Source of the DNA: JAHEZL01 sp046074525
GTDB taxonomy: Bacteria > Bacteroidota > Bacteroidia > Flavobacteriales_C > GCA-002722245
Direction: 5' to 3'
Assembly (NCBI GenBank): GCA_046074525.1
Contig: JBJTOK010000012.1
Coordinates: 1 to 64,000, forward strand
Length of the DNA stretch: 64,000 nt
Both the position numbers and the translations under genes were made by a program. Position 1 is the stretch's first letter. Each line of letters opens with the position of its first letter. The notes under the pieces are model-generated. The model saw only the letters and a list, made by a program, of their open reading frames with translations, was not told where the DNA came from and did no database searches. Of the stretch, positions 53,823 through 62,702 are shown piece after piece.

Positions 53823-55274
53823 ATGCTTTTCAATTCCTTAGAGTTTGCATTGTTCTTCCCTCTGGTGACGATACTGTATTTCGTATTGCCACACCGCTTC
53901 AGATGGATGCACTTGCTGATTGCAAGCTGCGCGTTTTACATGTTTTTCATTCCGGTTTACATCCTCATCCTCTTTTTCACGATTATCATCGATTATTATG
54001 CGGGGATCTTTATAGAAGAATCGCTTGATGAGGTGAACAGGAAGCGATGGCTCGTGGTGAGTATAATCGCCAATGTGGGAGTTTTGTGCATTTTCAAGTA
54101 TTACAATTTCTTTATCGATAACGTCAATGAACTCTTTGGTTACGATGTAGCTCAGCGAGCAGGTATTCCTTATCTCAATATGATACTGCCTATCGGTTTG
54201 TCTTTCCACACTTTTCAGGCAATGAGCTATACCATAGAGGTGTATCGCGGGAACCAGAAAGCAGAGCGGCACTTTGGGATATATGCCTTGTATGTGATGT
54301 TTTATCCGCAATTGGTGGCCGGACCGATAGAGCGTCCGCAAAACGTGCTGCACCAGTTTTACGAAAAACATGAATTTAAATACGATAATGCAGTGAGTGG
54401 TTTAAGACTCATGTTGTGGGGTTTATTTAAAAAAGTAGTGATTGCCGACCGGCTCTCGTTTTTCGCCAATCAGATTTTTGATCATCCAGCCGACTATCAG
54501 GGAATCCCTGTAATTATTGGGGTTGTGTTTTTCGCGATCCAGATATACTGCGATTTTTCAGGCTATTCGGATATTGCTATAGGGAGTGCCAGGGTGATGG
54601 GCTTTGATCTGACCCGCAATTTCAATAAACCTTACTGGGCTAAATCCATCGCTGAGTTCTGGAGAAAGTGGCACATGTCGCTGAATACCTGGTTCGTGGA
54701 TTATGTCTACACTCCAGTTGTCACCAACAGGAGAGACTGGGGGAAATTTGCTGTGGTTTTTGCGATTGTACTTACCTTTAGCTTGAGTGGCTTGTGGCAT
54801 GGTGCGAAATGGACTTTCGTTTTCTGGGGATTTTTACATGGATTGGCGCTGACCTATGATTTCCTGTCGAAGAAAAGAAGAAAAGCCTGGAGCAAAAAAA
54901 TCCCTGCTTTTATTTACAATCCCCTCAGCATGTTCATCACTTTTTCCTTTGTGTGCTTTACCTATATTTTTTTCCGTTCCGAGAGTTTTCACAATGCAAT
55001 ACAGCTGGTTAAAAATTCCCTGTTCATCAACAAAAGTCAGGTAGGATGGTACCTTTTCGGACCAGATACCAATCAGCTGGAATTGGGGCTTTCCCTGTTT
55101 TTTATTTCTATTCTCATTGCTGTGGAAAGCATGCACAATCACTTTAAGGTGGAGGGCAGTTTATTACAGAAATCTCCTTTCGTGCTCAGGTGGACTATAT
55201 ACCTCAGCGCTGTTTTGGTGATTTTGTTTTTCGGCATTTTTAACCGTCAGGAATTTATCTATTTTCAGTTTTGA
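53823..55274 (+). CDS. MBOAT-family membrane O-acyltransferase
   Basis: 483 residues with about ten or more membrane helices. Hallmarks: 'GLSFHTFQAMSYTIEVYRG', 'FYPQLVAGPIERP', 'FWRKWHMSLNTW' and catalytic H326 in 'GLWHGAKWTF'. DltB/AlgI-type enzymes pass an acyl group from a carrier protein through the membrane to a periplasmic acceptor. The preceding 82-nt gap may hold a weak extra promoter ('TAGGTTTT'). Its stop overlaps the start of the SGNH gene. Confidence 0.93.
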   Translation: MLFNSLEFALFFPLVTILYFVLPHRFRWMHLLIASCAFYMFFIPVYILILFFTIIIDYYAGIFIEESLDEVNRKRWLVVSIIANVGVLCIFKYYNFFIDNVNELFGYDVAQRAGIPYLNMILPIGLSFHTFQAMSYTIEVYRGNQKAERHFGIYALYVMFYPQLVAGPIERPQNVLHQFYEKHEFKYDNAVSGLRLMLWGLFKKVVIADRLSFFANQIFDHPADYQGIPVIIGVVFFAIQIYCDFSGYSDIAIGSARVMGFDLTRNFNKPYWAKSIAEFWRKWHMSLNTWFVDYVYTPVVTNRRDWGKFAVVFAIVLTFSLSGLWHGAKWTFVFWGFLHGLALTYDFLSKKRRKAWSKKIPAFIYNPLSMFITFSFVCFTYIFFRSESFHNAIQLVKNSLFINKSQVGWYLFGPDTNQLELGLSLFFISILIAVESMHNHFKVEGSLLQKSPFVLRWTIYLSAVLVILFFGIFNRQEFIYFQF

Positions 55275-56173
55275 AATTCTTTCTTAAAATATCATTCATC
55301 ATCTGCTTTGCACTGTCTGCAATGGTTTTCGTGCTTAATGATTATCTCAGTGGTTATGTTGATGTGCATTACAATCAATTTCTTGCAGAGAGTAATTCCC
55401 TGGTGATAGGTTCTTCAAGAGCGCATTTTGCTGTTGATCCCTCTCATTTCAAGGAACATAGTGAAATGCTGAATTTCGCTATGACCGGCGACAGGTCGCC
55501 TTATGGTCCCTTGTATAACAAAGCGATAAAAAAGAAAATTGAGGCGAAGGATGGAGAAAAGGGCTTGTTTATCCTGGAGATGAATCCTTTTACTTTGTCG
55601 CGTGAGAAAGTCAATGAAGATGACGATCCTGCCAGATTTGTTGAAAATAAATACTGTCTGGGCTCGCAAGTGATCATGAACATGAATCCCAATTACGAGT
55701 ACATTTTGAGGAATCTTACCCCTTTGTATGAAGTCCCTACCGGAAGAGTACCCGGAAATGGAAATATTCTTGTGCATAAAAATGGCTGGGTGGAGTTCTC
55801 ATTGGATATGAGTCCAAAGGCTAATGAGGGAAGGACCAAGTTTAAAATGGATGAATACAGAAAATTGGTGTTGAAACAATGTCCTTCCGAACTCAGGATA
55901 AAATGCTTTAAAGAATTAATCACCTATCTCAAACAGTATGGGGATGTGTACCTGGTGAGACTGCCTGTGGGGAATGAGATGTACGAGCTTGAAAATAAAT
56001 ACTGGCCGGGATTTGAAGAATGGATAAAAGCTATTGCCGATTCTTCACAGGTTACTTATTTCAACCTGCAGAACGATTTCCCGAATCCGATAACTATTGA
56101 TGGTAATCACCTTATCCCTTCGGAAGCACAAGTTGTTTCAGCTTTGTTGCACAGTAAGATCATCGCTAAATAA
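55271..56173 (+). CDS. DltD/SGNH-like membrane-anchored protein
   Basis: 300 residues from a TTG start at 55271, inside the TTGA overlap with the MBOAT stop. One N-terminal membrane helix (5-25), then a periplasmic SGNH-like domain: S48 in 'VIGSSRAHF' and the pair D277/H280 in 'DGNHLIPSE'. It corresponds to DltD or to the SGNH partner of AlgI-type MBOATs, which completes transfer onto the polymer. The last 36 nt overlap the convergent adenylation gene. Confidence 0.82.
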   Translation: MKFFLKISFIICFALSAMVFVLNDYLSGYVDVHYNQFLAESNSLVIGSSRAHFAVDPSHFKEHSEMLNFAMTGDRSPYGPLYNKAIKKKIEAKDGEKGLFILEMNPFTLSREKVNEDDDPARFVENKYCLGSQVIMNMNPNYEYILRNLTPLYEVPTGRVPGNGNILVHKNGWVEFSLDMSPKANEGRTKFKMDEYRKLVLKQCPSELRIKCFKELITYLKQYGDVYLVRLPVGNEMYELENKYWPGFEEWIKAIADSSQVTYFNLQNDFPNPITIDGNHLIPSEAQVVSALLHSKIIAK

Positions 56174-57613
56174 TTGGGCGAGTTTTTTCCTGTCCACTTT
56201 CCCGTTTTCATTCAAAGGAAGGTTTTCCATGAAAAATATTTTTTCCGGAATCATGTAAGAAGGAAGATGTTGTTTGAGTGAATCAAGTCCTTCCTTTTCT
56301 TGTCCCTGAATAACAAGTCCAATAGTGTTGTTCTTCAAAATAAAAGCAGCCAAAGAAGAGGCAATGTATTTTTTGGCGTGAAATTCTATTTCTTCCAGTT
56401 CAATGCGGTAGCCATTGATTTTTACCTGCTGGTCACTCCTCCCGCAATACATGAGATTGTCCTGCTCATTCGCTTTGCAGAGATCTCCGGTACGGTAGTT
56501 GGGAATTCCGTTTATCACAACAAAAGACTTTATGCTTCTTTCCTCGTCTTTCCAGTACTGCGAGGCGCATTGATCGCCGGAAATATACAATTCTCCATCG
56601 ATGATGGAAGTTTGCATCTCTTCAACGGCTTTGCCTATGGATACAATGCCGTTGTGACTTTCAATAGCATTGATGTCGACGAAATATTCTGTCATGAAAA
56701 CCGTGGCTTCGGTCGGACCATAAGTATTGATGATCTTTCCCTGCGGTGTGGATTTAGCCCATTTTAGTGCCGCATTTTCATAAAGCGCTTCTCCGCAAAA
56801 GAGCGTCCACTGGAGATTGGGCAAGGCAATCTCATGGAGGTAAGGTTCGAGGTAATTGATCACCGATGGCACCAGATAAGCTTTGGTGATTTTATGTTGT
56901 TGTAATGTTTTCAGTACTTCCATAAAGAGAATTCCTTTTTGCGGAACAACATAAACAGAAGCTCCAATGCAGAAGGGAAAAAGCGTTGGCAATACAGAAA
57001 AATCGAAGGTCAGTTCAAACATTTGCAAAAATTTGTCCTCTTCATTGATAGCATATTTCGGATTAAAAAGATGAGCCTTGGCGAGGGCCATCAGATTTTT
57101 ATGTGTGATGGGAACACCTTTCGGTTTTCCGCTGCTGCCCGAGGTAAAGAGCAAGTACACGTAATCACTGTCGCTCACCTCATTGAAGGAATAATCCGGA
57201 GGAACTTTCCTGTTGGTAGTGCATATGAATTCCACCTTTCCATCCAGCGCTTTTTTCAGTAGTTCTAAACTCCCGCTCTCTTCCGCATAAAGGATGGTAT
57301 TGAGGCCGGCACTTTCAATGATTTCCACTGAGCGTTCTACAGGATGTTTTTTGTTGATGGGTACGTATGCCTCACCCAGCGATAAAATGCTCCAGATGGA
57401 AGCGTAAGTATTCACGTGTTCATCGGTAAATACGCCAATGAATTGTCTCCCCTTTTTATCAGGGATTTGTGTTTTTATGGAGGAGATCAGACTTGAAAAT
57501 TCGCTATAGCTATGATGCTTTCCGTTGATGTGTATGGCAATCCGACTGGCATGTTTTCTGCAAGTATCAATGAAAAAAGCATAAATGTTTCCGGAGGAAA
57601 TCATGGTGACCAA
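56138..57613 (-). CDS. Amino-acid adenylation enzyme, DltA-like
   Basis: 491 residues, an ANL-superfamily adenylation domain. P-loop 'FTSGSSGKPKG' (156-166), 'TYGPTE' (297-302), 'YRTGD' (373-377), and catalytic K472 in 'NGKVDRK'. D204 in 'TFDFSVLP' occupies the position that binds the substrate amino group in DltA and peptide synthetases, so an amino acid is the likely substrate. No fused carrier or condensation domain; it would load the ACP encoded on the other strand. ATG at 57605 (M4) is an alternative start. Convergent with the SGNH gene, so regulated separately. Confidence 0.87.
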   Translation of the reverse strand: MVTMISSGNIYAFFIDTCRKHASRIAIHINGKHHSYSEFSSLISSIKTQIPDKKGRQFIGVFTDEHVNTYASIWSILSLGEAYVPINKKHPVERSVEIIESAGLNTILYAEESGSLELLKKALDGKVEFICTTNRKVPPDYSFNEVSDSDYVYLLFTSGSSGKPKGVPITHKNLMALAKAHLFNPKYAINEEDKFLQMFELTFDFSVLPTLFPFCIGASVYVVPQKGILFMEVLKTLQQHKITKAYLVPSVINYLEPYLHEIALPNLQWTLFCGEALYENAALKWAKSTPQGKIINTYGPTEATVFMTEYFVDINAIESHNGIVSIGKAVEEMQTSIIDGELYISGDQCASQYWKDEERSIKSFVVINGIPNYRTGDLCKANEQDNLMYCGRSDQQVKINGYRIELEEIEFHAKKYIASSLAAFILKNNTIGLVIQGQEKEGLDSLKQHLPSYMIPEKIFFMENLPLNENGKVDRKKLAQLFSDDLTVQQS

Positions 57614-57764
57614 GATACGAAAGATTGATTGTGTTTTTTATTCCCGAACATACGAAGGACGAGCCTTTACCCGTTTGAACAAAGGGGAGTTAATAATTAT
57701 TGATTCTCTTAACATATTCGGGCTCCCGCTTTGCATACATTTATCCTGACTAAAAGTAATTCAG

Positions 57765-60700
57765 ATGAAGATTCGCTTGTTATTGTCTTTCCTGTTGTTG
57801 TGTAGCATTGTGTTTGCGCAAAAAACCACTGTTTACACCTCTGTTGATGCTGGCTACAGGAAGGCTGTAGATTTATATGAAAAAGGAAAATACAGCAACG
57901 CCCAGCGTGAATTTCAGAAGGTGGTGGCTGCGATAAAGGAGCCCAATTCCGATTTGAAAATGAATGCCGAGTTTTATTCGGCTATGTGTGCCTTTAAGCT
58001 ATACAACAAGGATGCTGAAGATCTTTTTCTCACCTTTATCGAACACAATAAGCAGAGTCCGAAAGTAAAACAAGCCCGCTACTATCTTGGTATTTACAAC
58101 TACCGCCAGCAAAACTGGCCTAAGACTATTCAGTGGTTTGAGCTGGTGAATGTGCACGATCTTACGGCTGCCGAACTTCCAGAGTATAATTTCAAACTTG
58201 GTTATGCTTATCTGCAGAAAAGTGATTCGGCCAAAGCACAAACACAGTTTTTCATGGTGAAGGATCAGGATTCGGATTACAAGATTCCTGCTTTGTTTTA
58301 CTACTCTCATCTCGAATACAAGAACGGAAACTACGAAACGGCATTGAAAGGTTTTCAGCAGTTGAAAGGCGATAAAGACTTCGGTCCGGTGGTGCCTTAT
58401 TACATTTCGCAGATTTATTTTCTCCAGAAGAAATATGAAGAACTCGTTGCATATGCAACGCCTCTTCTGGATAGCGCAAAACCTACCCGTGCTCTGGAAA
58501 TCGCCCGGTTGATTGGTGAAGGGTACTACGGATTGAATCAATACGAACAGGCACTTCCTTATCTCAAAAGGTATGTGGAGGAAACCAATAGTACATTGGT
58601 GAGCGATATTTACCAGTTGGCATTTACCAACTACAAAACAAAAAATTACCAGGCTGCTATTCTTGGTTTCCAGAAGGCCGTGGATCGTGAAACAGCCCTG
58701 GGCCAGATGGCGTTGTATTATATTGGTGATTCCTACATGCAGATTGGTAATAAGGAATCGGCTAGAAGTGCTTTTCGCTTTGCATCCAAGGGAGATTTCG
58801 ATCCGGTGATCAGTGAGAATTCTACTTTCAATTACGCAAAGTTGTCTTATGAATTGTCGCTGGATCCTTACCACGAAGCAATTTTCGCGCTGGAAGATTT
58901 TATCAAGCGTTTCCCTAAATCGGAAAGAATAGACGATGCGAGGAAATATCTCCTCGAGGTTTATCTCACCACAAAGGATTACAAGCAGGCGCTGGCTGCG
59001 ATCGAGAAGATTCAGAAAAAGGGTCCGGAATTGCAGTATGCTTACCAGAGAATTGCCTATTTCCAGGCTATTGAGCGTTTTAATGATGAGAAAATCATGT
59101 TGCAGGGCGAGAAATCGAAAAGCAATTTCGTGGAAGCGATTTATTATTTCAATCAATCGATGACTTACAGTATCGATCCCTCAATTACTGCCGAATGCCA
59201 CTACTGGAAAGGTGAGGCTTATTACAAACTCGATAGTCTGAACAAGGCTTTGCAGTGCTACCAGAAATTCCTGTCGTCTCCGGCAGCAGATCAATTGCCT
59301 GAGGCCAGAGGTGTGTACTACAACATAGGTTCCTGTTATTTTGCGTTGGCTGATAAATATGATCCGCAGACTGAATCGGCAAAAAACAATTACCAGAGAG
59401 CTGCAGATGCCTTCCGCAAATTTATTTCCGAAAATGAGAAGAACCGTGATAAAAAGCTGAACGATGCATATATTAAAACTGCTGATTGCTACATGATCAA
59501 TCAGGGTTATTTCACGGCTGTGGAATTTTACAACAAGGCGATTGCACTTGGTTTAATTAAGACAGATTATGCTTTGTATTATGCTGCTGTGGCTTACGGT
59601 TTGCTGAAAAGACCAACCGACAGGGCGGATATGCTGGCGACATTGATTTACAAATATCCACAGTCGGTATATGCCAATGATGCCGAGTTCCTGCTGGGCG
59701 ATACTTATTTCAGGGAAAATCAGTTTGATAAGGCCATTGAATATTTCCAGAAGGCGATCGACAATCATCCGGGTAATGCTGAGTTGGTGCAGAAATCTTA
59801 CGAGCGTATCGGTTTGGTTTACCGCAGTCAGAATAAAGATAATGAAGCTCTCGAAAGTTTTGAAAAAGCCATTAGGGTTAACCCTACTTCTTCAGAGGTG
59901 AAAACAGCTCTGGAGCTGCATAAGGTGACTTCCGCTGAGTTGGGGAATGCTACACGTCATGAGGAATTCAGAGCGTCAATAGGTGTTGCGCCACTTTCTA
60001 CTTATGAGGCCGATAGTCTCTTTTTTGAATCGGCAATGGTATATTATGAGAAGAAGGATTGTGAGAATGCCATCAAGAATTTTGAAAGCTATTTATCTAA
60101 ATTTTCTCCTGGCTTCTTCGCGCTGGATGCCAATTATTACAAAGCGGAATGTTTGTATGAGAAAGGACTTTTCGATGCGGCACTACCGTCTTATGAATTT
60201 GTGCTGAGCAAGCCGAAAAGTGAATTTACCGAAGAGGCTTTGTACAAAGCATCGGTGATTTATCAGAAACAGAAAAACAGTTTCGAGGCCATCAAGCATT
60301 TTACGGCATTGGAAGAAATTTCGGAAGATCCGCTCAATATTTATGATGCGCAACTGGCGCTGATGCGCGAATTTGCAGCAGCTGAAAATCACAACAAAGC
60401 CATCGAATATGCTGGAAAAGTTTTGAAGAATGAAAATTCTACAGTGAACATCAAGCAGGAGGCAAACATCATCCTGGCGAGAAATTATTTATCGATTTTC
60501 GACTGGGAGAAAGCGCGTTCTTACTATCAGGTCGTTAGCGAAGGAACTGAAAACGAAAGGGCTGTGGAAGCCCGATATGCACTGGCCTACATTAAATATG
60601 TTCAGCAGGATTATGATGGTTCTATCAAAGATATTTATGCCTTTGCCAAGAAATTTTCGAGTTATAAAAAATGGGTGACCAAAGGGATGCTTCTCCTTGC

Positions 60701-60944
60701 GGATAACTTTATTGCCAAAGGAGATTCCTTCCAGGCGAAGTATGTGCTCAATACCATTGTTGATAACTATAAAGGCGAAGATTTGAAACAAGAGGCTATA
60801 GAGAAATTACGCTCTCTTGAAAAAGGTGAAATGCCTGCGGAAGCTGGTAAAGTAGAGCAGGACATCATCATTGATTTTGGCAACGATGCCAGTAAAGGAG
60901 TGGAAAGAAATGACGCACAACCTAAAGATTTGAAGAATGAATAA
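57765..60944 (+). CDS. Long secreted tetratricopeptide-repeat protein
   Basis: 1059 residues. Signal peptide (1-18, 'CSIVFAQ') then TPR units almost end to end ('GYRKAVDLYEKGKYSNAQREFQ', in shorter pieces AVDLYEKGKY and FDKAIEYFQKAI, 'NDEALESFEKAIRVNP'), about 25 repeats, and a short charged tail. A periplasmic or outer-membrane-associated scaffold. It overlaps the downstream barrel gene by 8 nt, so the two products are likely partners. Role unknown. Confidence 0.88.
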   Translation: MKIRLLLSFLLLCSIVFAQKTTVYTSVDAGYRKAVDLYEKGKYSNAQREFQKVVAAIKEPNSDLKMNAEFYSAMCAFKLYNKDAEDLFLTFIEHNKQSPKVKQARYYLGIYNYRQQNWPKTIQWFELVNVHDLTAAELPEYNFKLGYAYLQKSDSAKAQTQFFMVKDQDSDYKIPALFYYSHLEYKNGNYETALKGFQQLKGDKDFGPVVPYYISQIYFLQKKYEELVAYATPLLDSAKPTRALEIARLIGEGYYGLNQYEQALPYLKRYVEETNSTLVSDIYQLAFTNYKTKNYQAAILGFQKAVDRETALGQMALYYIGDSYMQIGNKESARSAFRFASKGDFDPVISENSTFNYAKLSYELSLDPYHEAIFALEDFIKRFPKSERIDDARKYLLEVYLTTKDYKQALAAIEKIQKKGPELQYAYQRIAYFQAIERFNDEKIMLQGEKSKSNFVEAIYYFNQSMTYSIDPSITAECHYWKGEAYYKLDSLNKALQCYQKFLSSPAADQLPEARGVYYNIGSCYFALADKYDPQTESAKNNYQRAADAFRKFISENEKNRDKKLNDAYIKTADCYMINQGYFTAVEFYNKAIALGLIKTDYALYYAAVAYGLLKRPTDRADMLATLIYKYPQSVYANDAEFLLGDTYFRENQFDKAIEYFQKAIDNHPGNAELVQKSYERIGLVYRSQNKDNEALESFEKAIRVNPTSSEVKTALELHKVTSAELGNATRHEEFRASIGVAPLSTYEADSLFFESAMVYYEKKDCENAIKNFESYLSKFSPGFFALDANYYKAECLYEKGLFDAALPSYEFVLSKPKSEFTEEALYKASVIYQKQKNSFEAIKHFTALEEISEDPLNIYDAQLALMREFAAAENHNKAIEYAGKVLKNENSTVNIKQEANIILARNYLSIFDWEKARSYYQVVSEGTENERAVEARYALAYIKYVQQDYDGSIKDIYAFAKKFSSYKKWVTKGMLLLADNFIAKGDSFQAKYVLNTIVDNYKGEDLKQEAIEKLRSLEKGEMPAEAGKVEQDIIIDFGNDASKGVERNDAQPKDLKNE

Positions 60945-62577
60945 GATGATAAATAGATCTCTGTTTTTAAGCGTGCTACTGGGGCTTGCCGCGACAGGTG
61001 TGGCTCAAACCGGTACCAATGTGGAGGGGACTGTGAAATTCAAGCCTGAGCAGTCGGAAAAAATATCGGAAAACCCGACTTTTGAAGACACGGTAAAAGT
61101 TAAATCCGACCTGAAATACGGAATGATTGAGCGTAAGGCGGTTTCTGCCTTTGTGCCGAAAACCATCAATGCTCCAAAGCTGGGCGGCGATAAAACTTCT
61201 GTTCCTAAATTGTACAACGGGCTGCTGAAATTAGGACTCATTGATTTTTCCACCCTTCCCTTGATGGAGCTCACTTATGGCTCAAAGTATTCAAAGGATT
61301 ATGTGTACACGGTTCATGTGAATCATTTTGCTTCCGACTTAAAAACCAGCGCGCCGAGTGATGCACGCATTACGGAAACAGGGTTGGATCTCTCGGGAAA
61401 AAAATTCCTGAAGACTTACACGCTCTTCGGCGATCTGCAATACAATTTTAATACGCGCCGCTATTATGGTTCCGATTATGGTTTGGATACCCTCAATCCT
61501 GATTTGCTGAAACAGTTTTTTGGCATCGGCCATATTCAGGGCGGAGCGAAAAGCTCATACAGGAAAGAATCGGATCTGCACCATAAGATAGTTCTTGATT
61601 ATTACAATATTTTTGATGCCTATAACATGCAGGAAAACCGCGTGGCGCTGAGCGGTTATGCGTCGCCAACCATTGCGGGGTACAAAGGAAATATAGACGC
61701 TTCCTTCGATTGGTTTACGGTTTCCAATAATGCCGGAACCAGTTCTTCTTTATTGGTGCAGCTGAGTCCGGGAGCGATTTTCAAGGGTGAGCGTTATTCT
61801 GCTAAAGTGGGTTTTAATACCTATTTCCTTTCTACCGATAGTTCAAAGGCTTATATCTATCCTTTTGGGGAAGGGGAGTATACCTTAATAAAGGATGTTT
61901 TTATGGCTTATGCGAAATACCGTGGTTATTTTGAGCGCTATGATTATCTGCGTCATATTGAAGCCAACCCATTCTTCGGTACTTCTTCACCGCTGACGAA
62001 TACGAAACACATCAACAATATCTTTTTGGGTATGAAGGGGAATATCAGTTCAAGGCTGACTTTCAATACCGGGATTGAGTTCGATAAGATGAAGAATCTG
62101 CCTTTGTATATTAATGACAATGCTTCTTTTGGTAACCGATTGTTTACCGTTGTGACAGATGATGTGACTTTATTCAGATATTTCGGTCAGCTTACCCTGG
62201 GGCTGCAAAAAATACAGCTTTCTGCGAAGGGGGAATACAAAAATTACACGGCTTTCAAGGAAACTAAAGCCTGGCATTTGCCTGCGGTAGAAGCTGGTTT
62301 GTCTGGGAGGTATAATTTCCAGGACATGCTCTTCATTCGTGCTGATGTGTATTACCTGGGTGAGCAATATGCGCGTGGTTTATATATTAATGGTGCCTAT
62401 GCCGCAGAAAAACTGCCGGGGATAGTGGATGCTAACCTTGGAATAGAATACAAATACAACAAGCGTTTATCCGCTTTTTTCAATGTTAACAACATGCTGA
62501 ACAAGCAATATCGCAGATGGAATCAGTATCCTTCCTATGGAATCAATTTTCTGGGTGGATTTACCTATGCTTTTTAG
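60937..62577 (+). CDS. Outer-membrane beta-barrel protein (TonB-receptor-like)
   Basis: 546 residues. Signal peptide (1-23, 'GLAATGVAQ'), an N-terminal 100-residue linker, then alternating strands ending 'GFTYAF', with an aromatic C-terminal residue. The C-terminal 'LSAFFNVNNMLNKQYRRWNQYP' region (NVNNMLNKQYRRW) resembles TonB-dependent receptor barrels, but no plug domain is present. Coupled to the TPR gene upstream, just before gyrB. Confidence 0.83.
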   Translation: MNKMINRSLFLSVLLGLAATGVAQTGTNVEGTVKFKPEQSEKISENPTFEDTVKVKSDLKYGMIERKAVSAFVPKTINAPKLGGDKTSVPKLYNGLLKLGLIDFSTLPLMELTYGSKYSKDYVYTVHVNHFASDLKTSAPSDARITETGLDLSGKKFLKTYTLFGDLQYNFNTRRYYGSDYGLDTLNPDLLKQFFGIGHIQGGAKSSYRKESDLHHKIVLDYYNIFDAYNMQENRVALSGYASPTIAGYKGNIDASFDWFTVSNNAGTSSSLLVQLSPGAIFKGERYSAKVGFNTYFLSTDSSKAYIYPFGEGEYTLIKDVFMAYAKYRGYFERYDYLRHIEANPFFGTSSPLTNTKHINNIFLGMKGNISSRLTFNTGIEFDKMKNLPLYINDNASFGNRLFTVVTDDVTLFRYFGQLTLGLQKIQLSAKGEYKNYTAFKETKAWHLPAVEAGLSGRYNFQDMLFIRADVYYLGEQYARGLYINGAYAAEKLPGIVDANLGIEYKYNKRLSAFFNVNNMLNKQYRRWNQYPSYGINFLGGFTYAF

Positions 62578-62702
62578 TGTAGAAAGAGCATAATTTCATT
62601 ATGTTAATTCTTTGTTGAAAAATCCTTGGAATATCCAGTAATTTCACGTGATTTAGAAAGTCAAATGTGGTATCTTCGCATGACTAAAATAAATCATATA
62701 AA

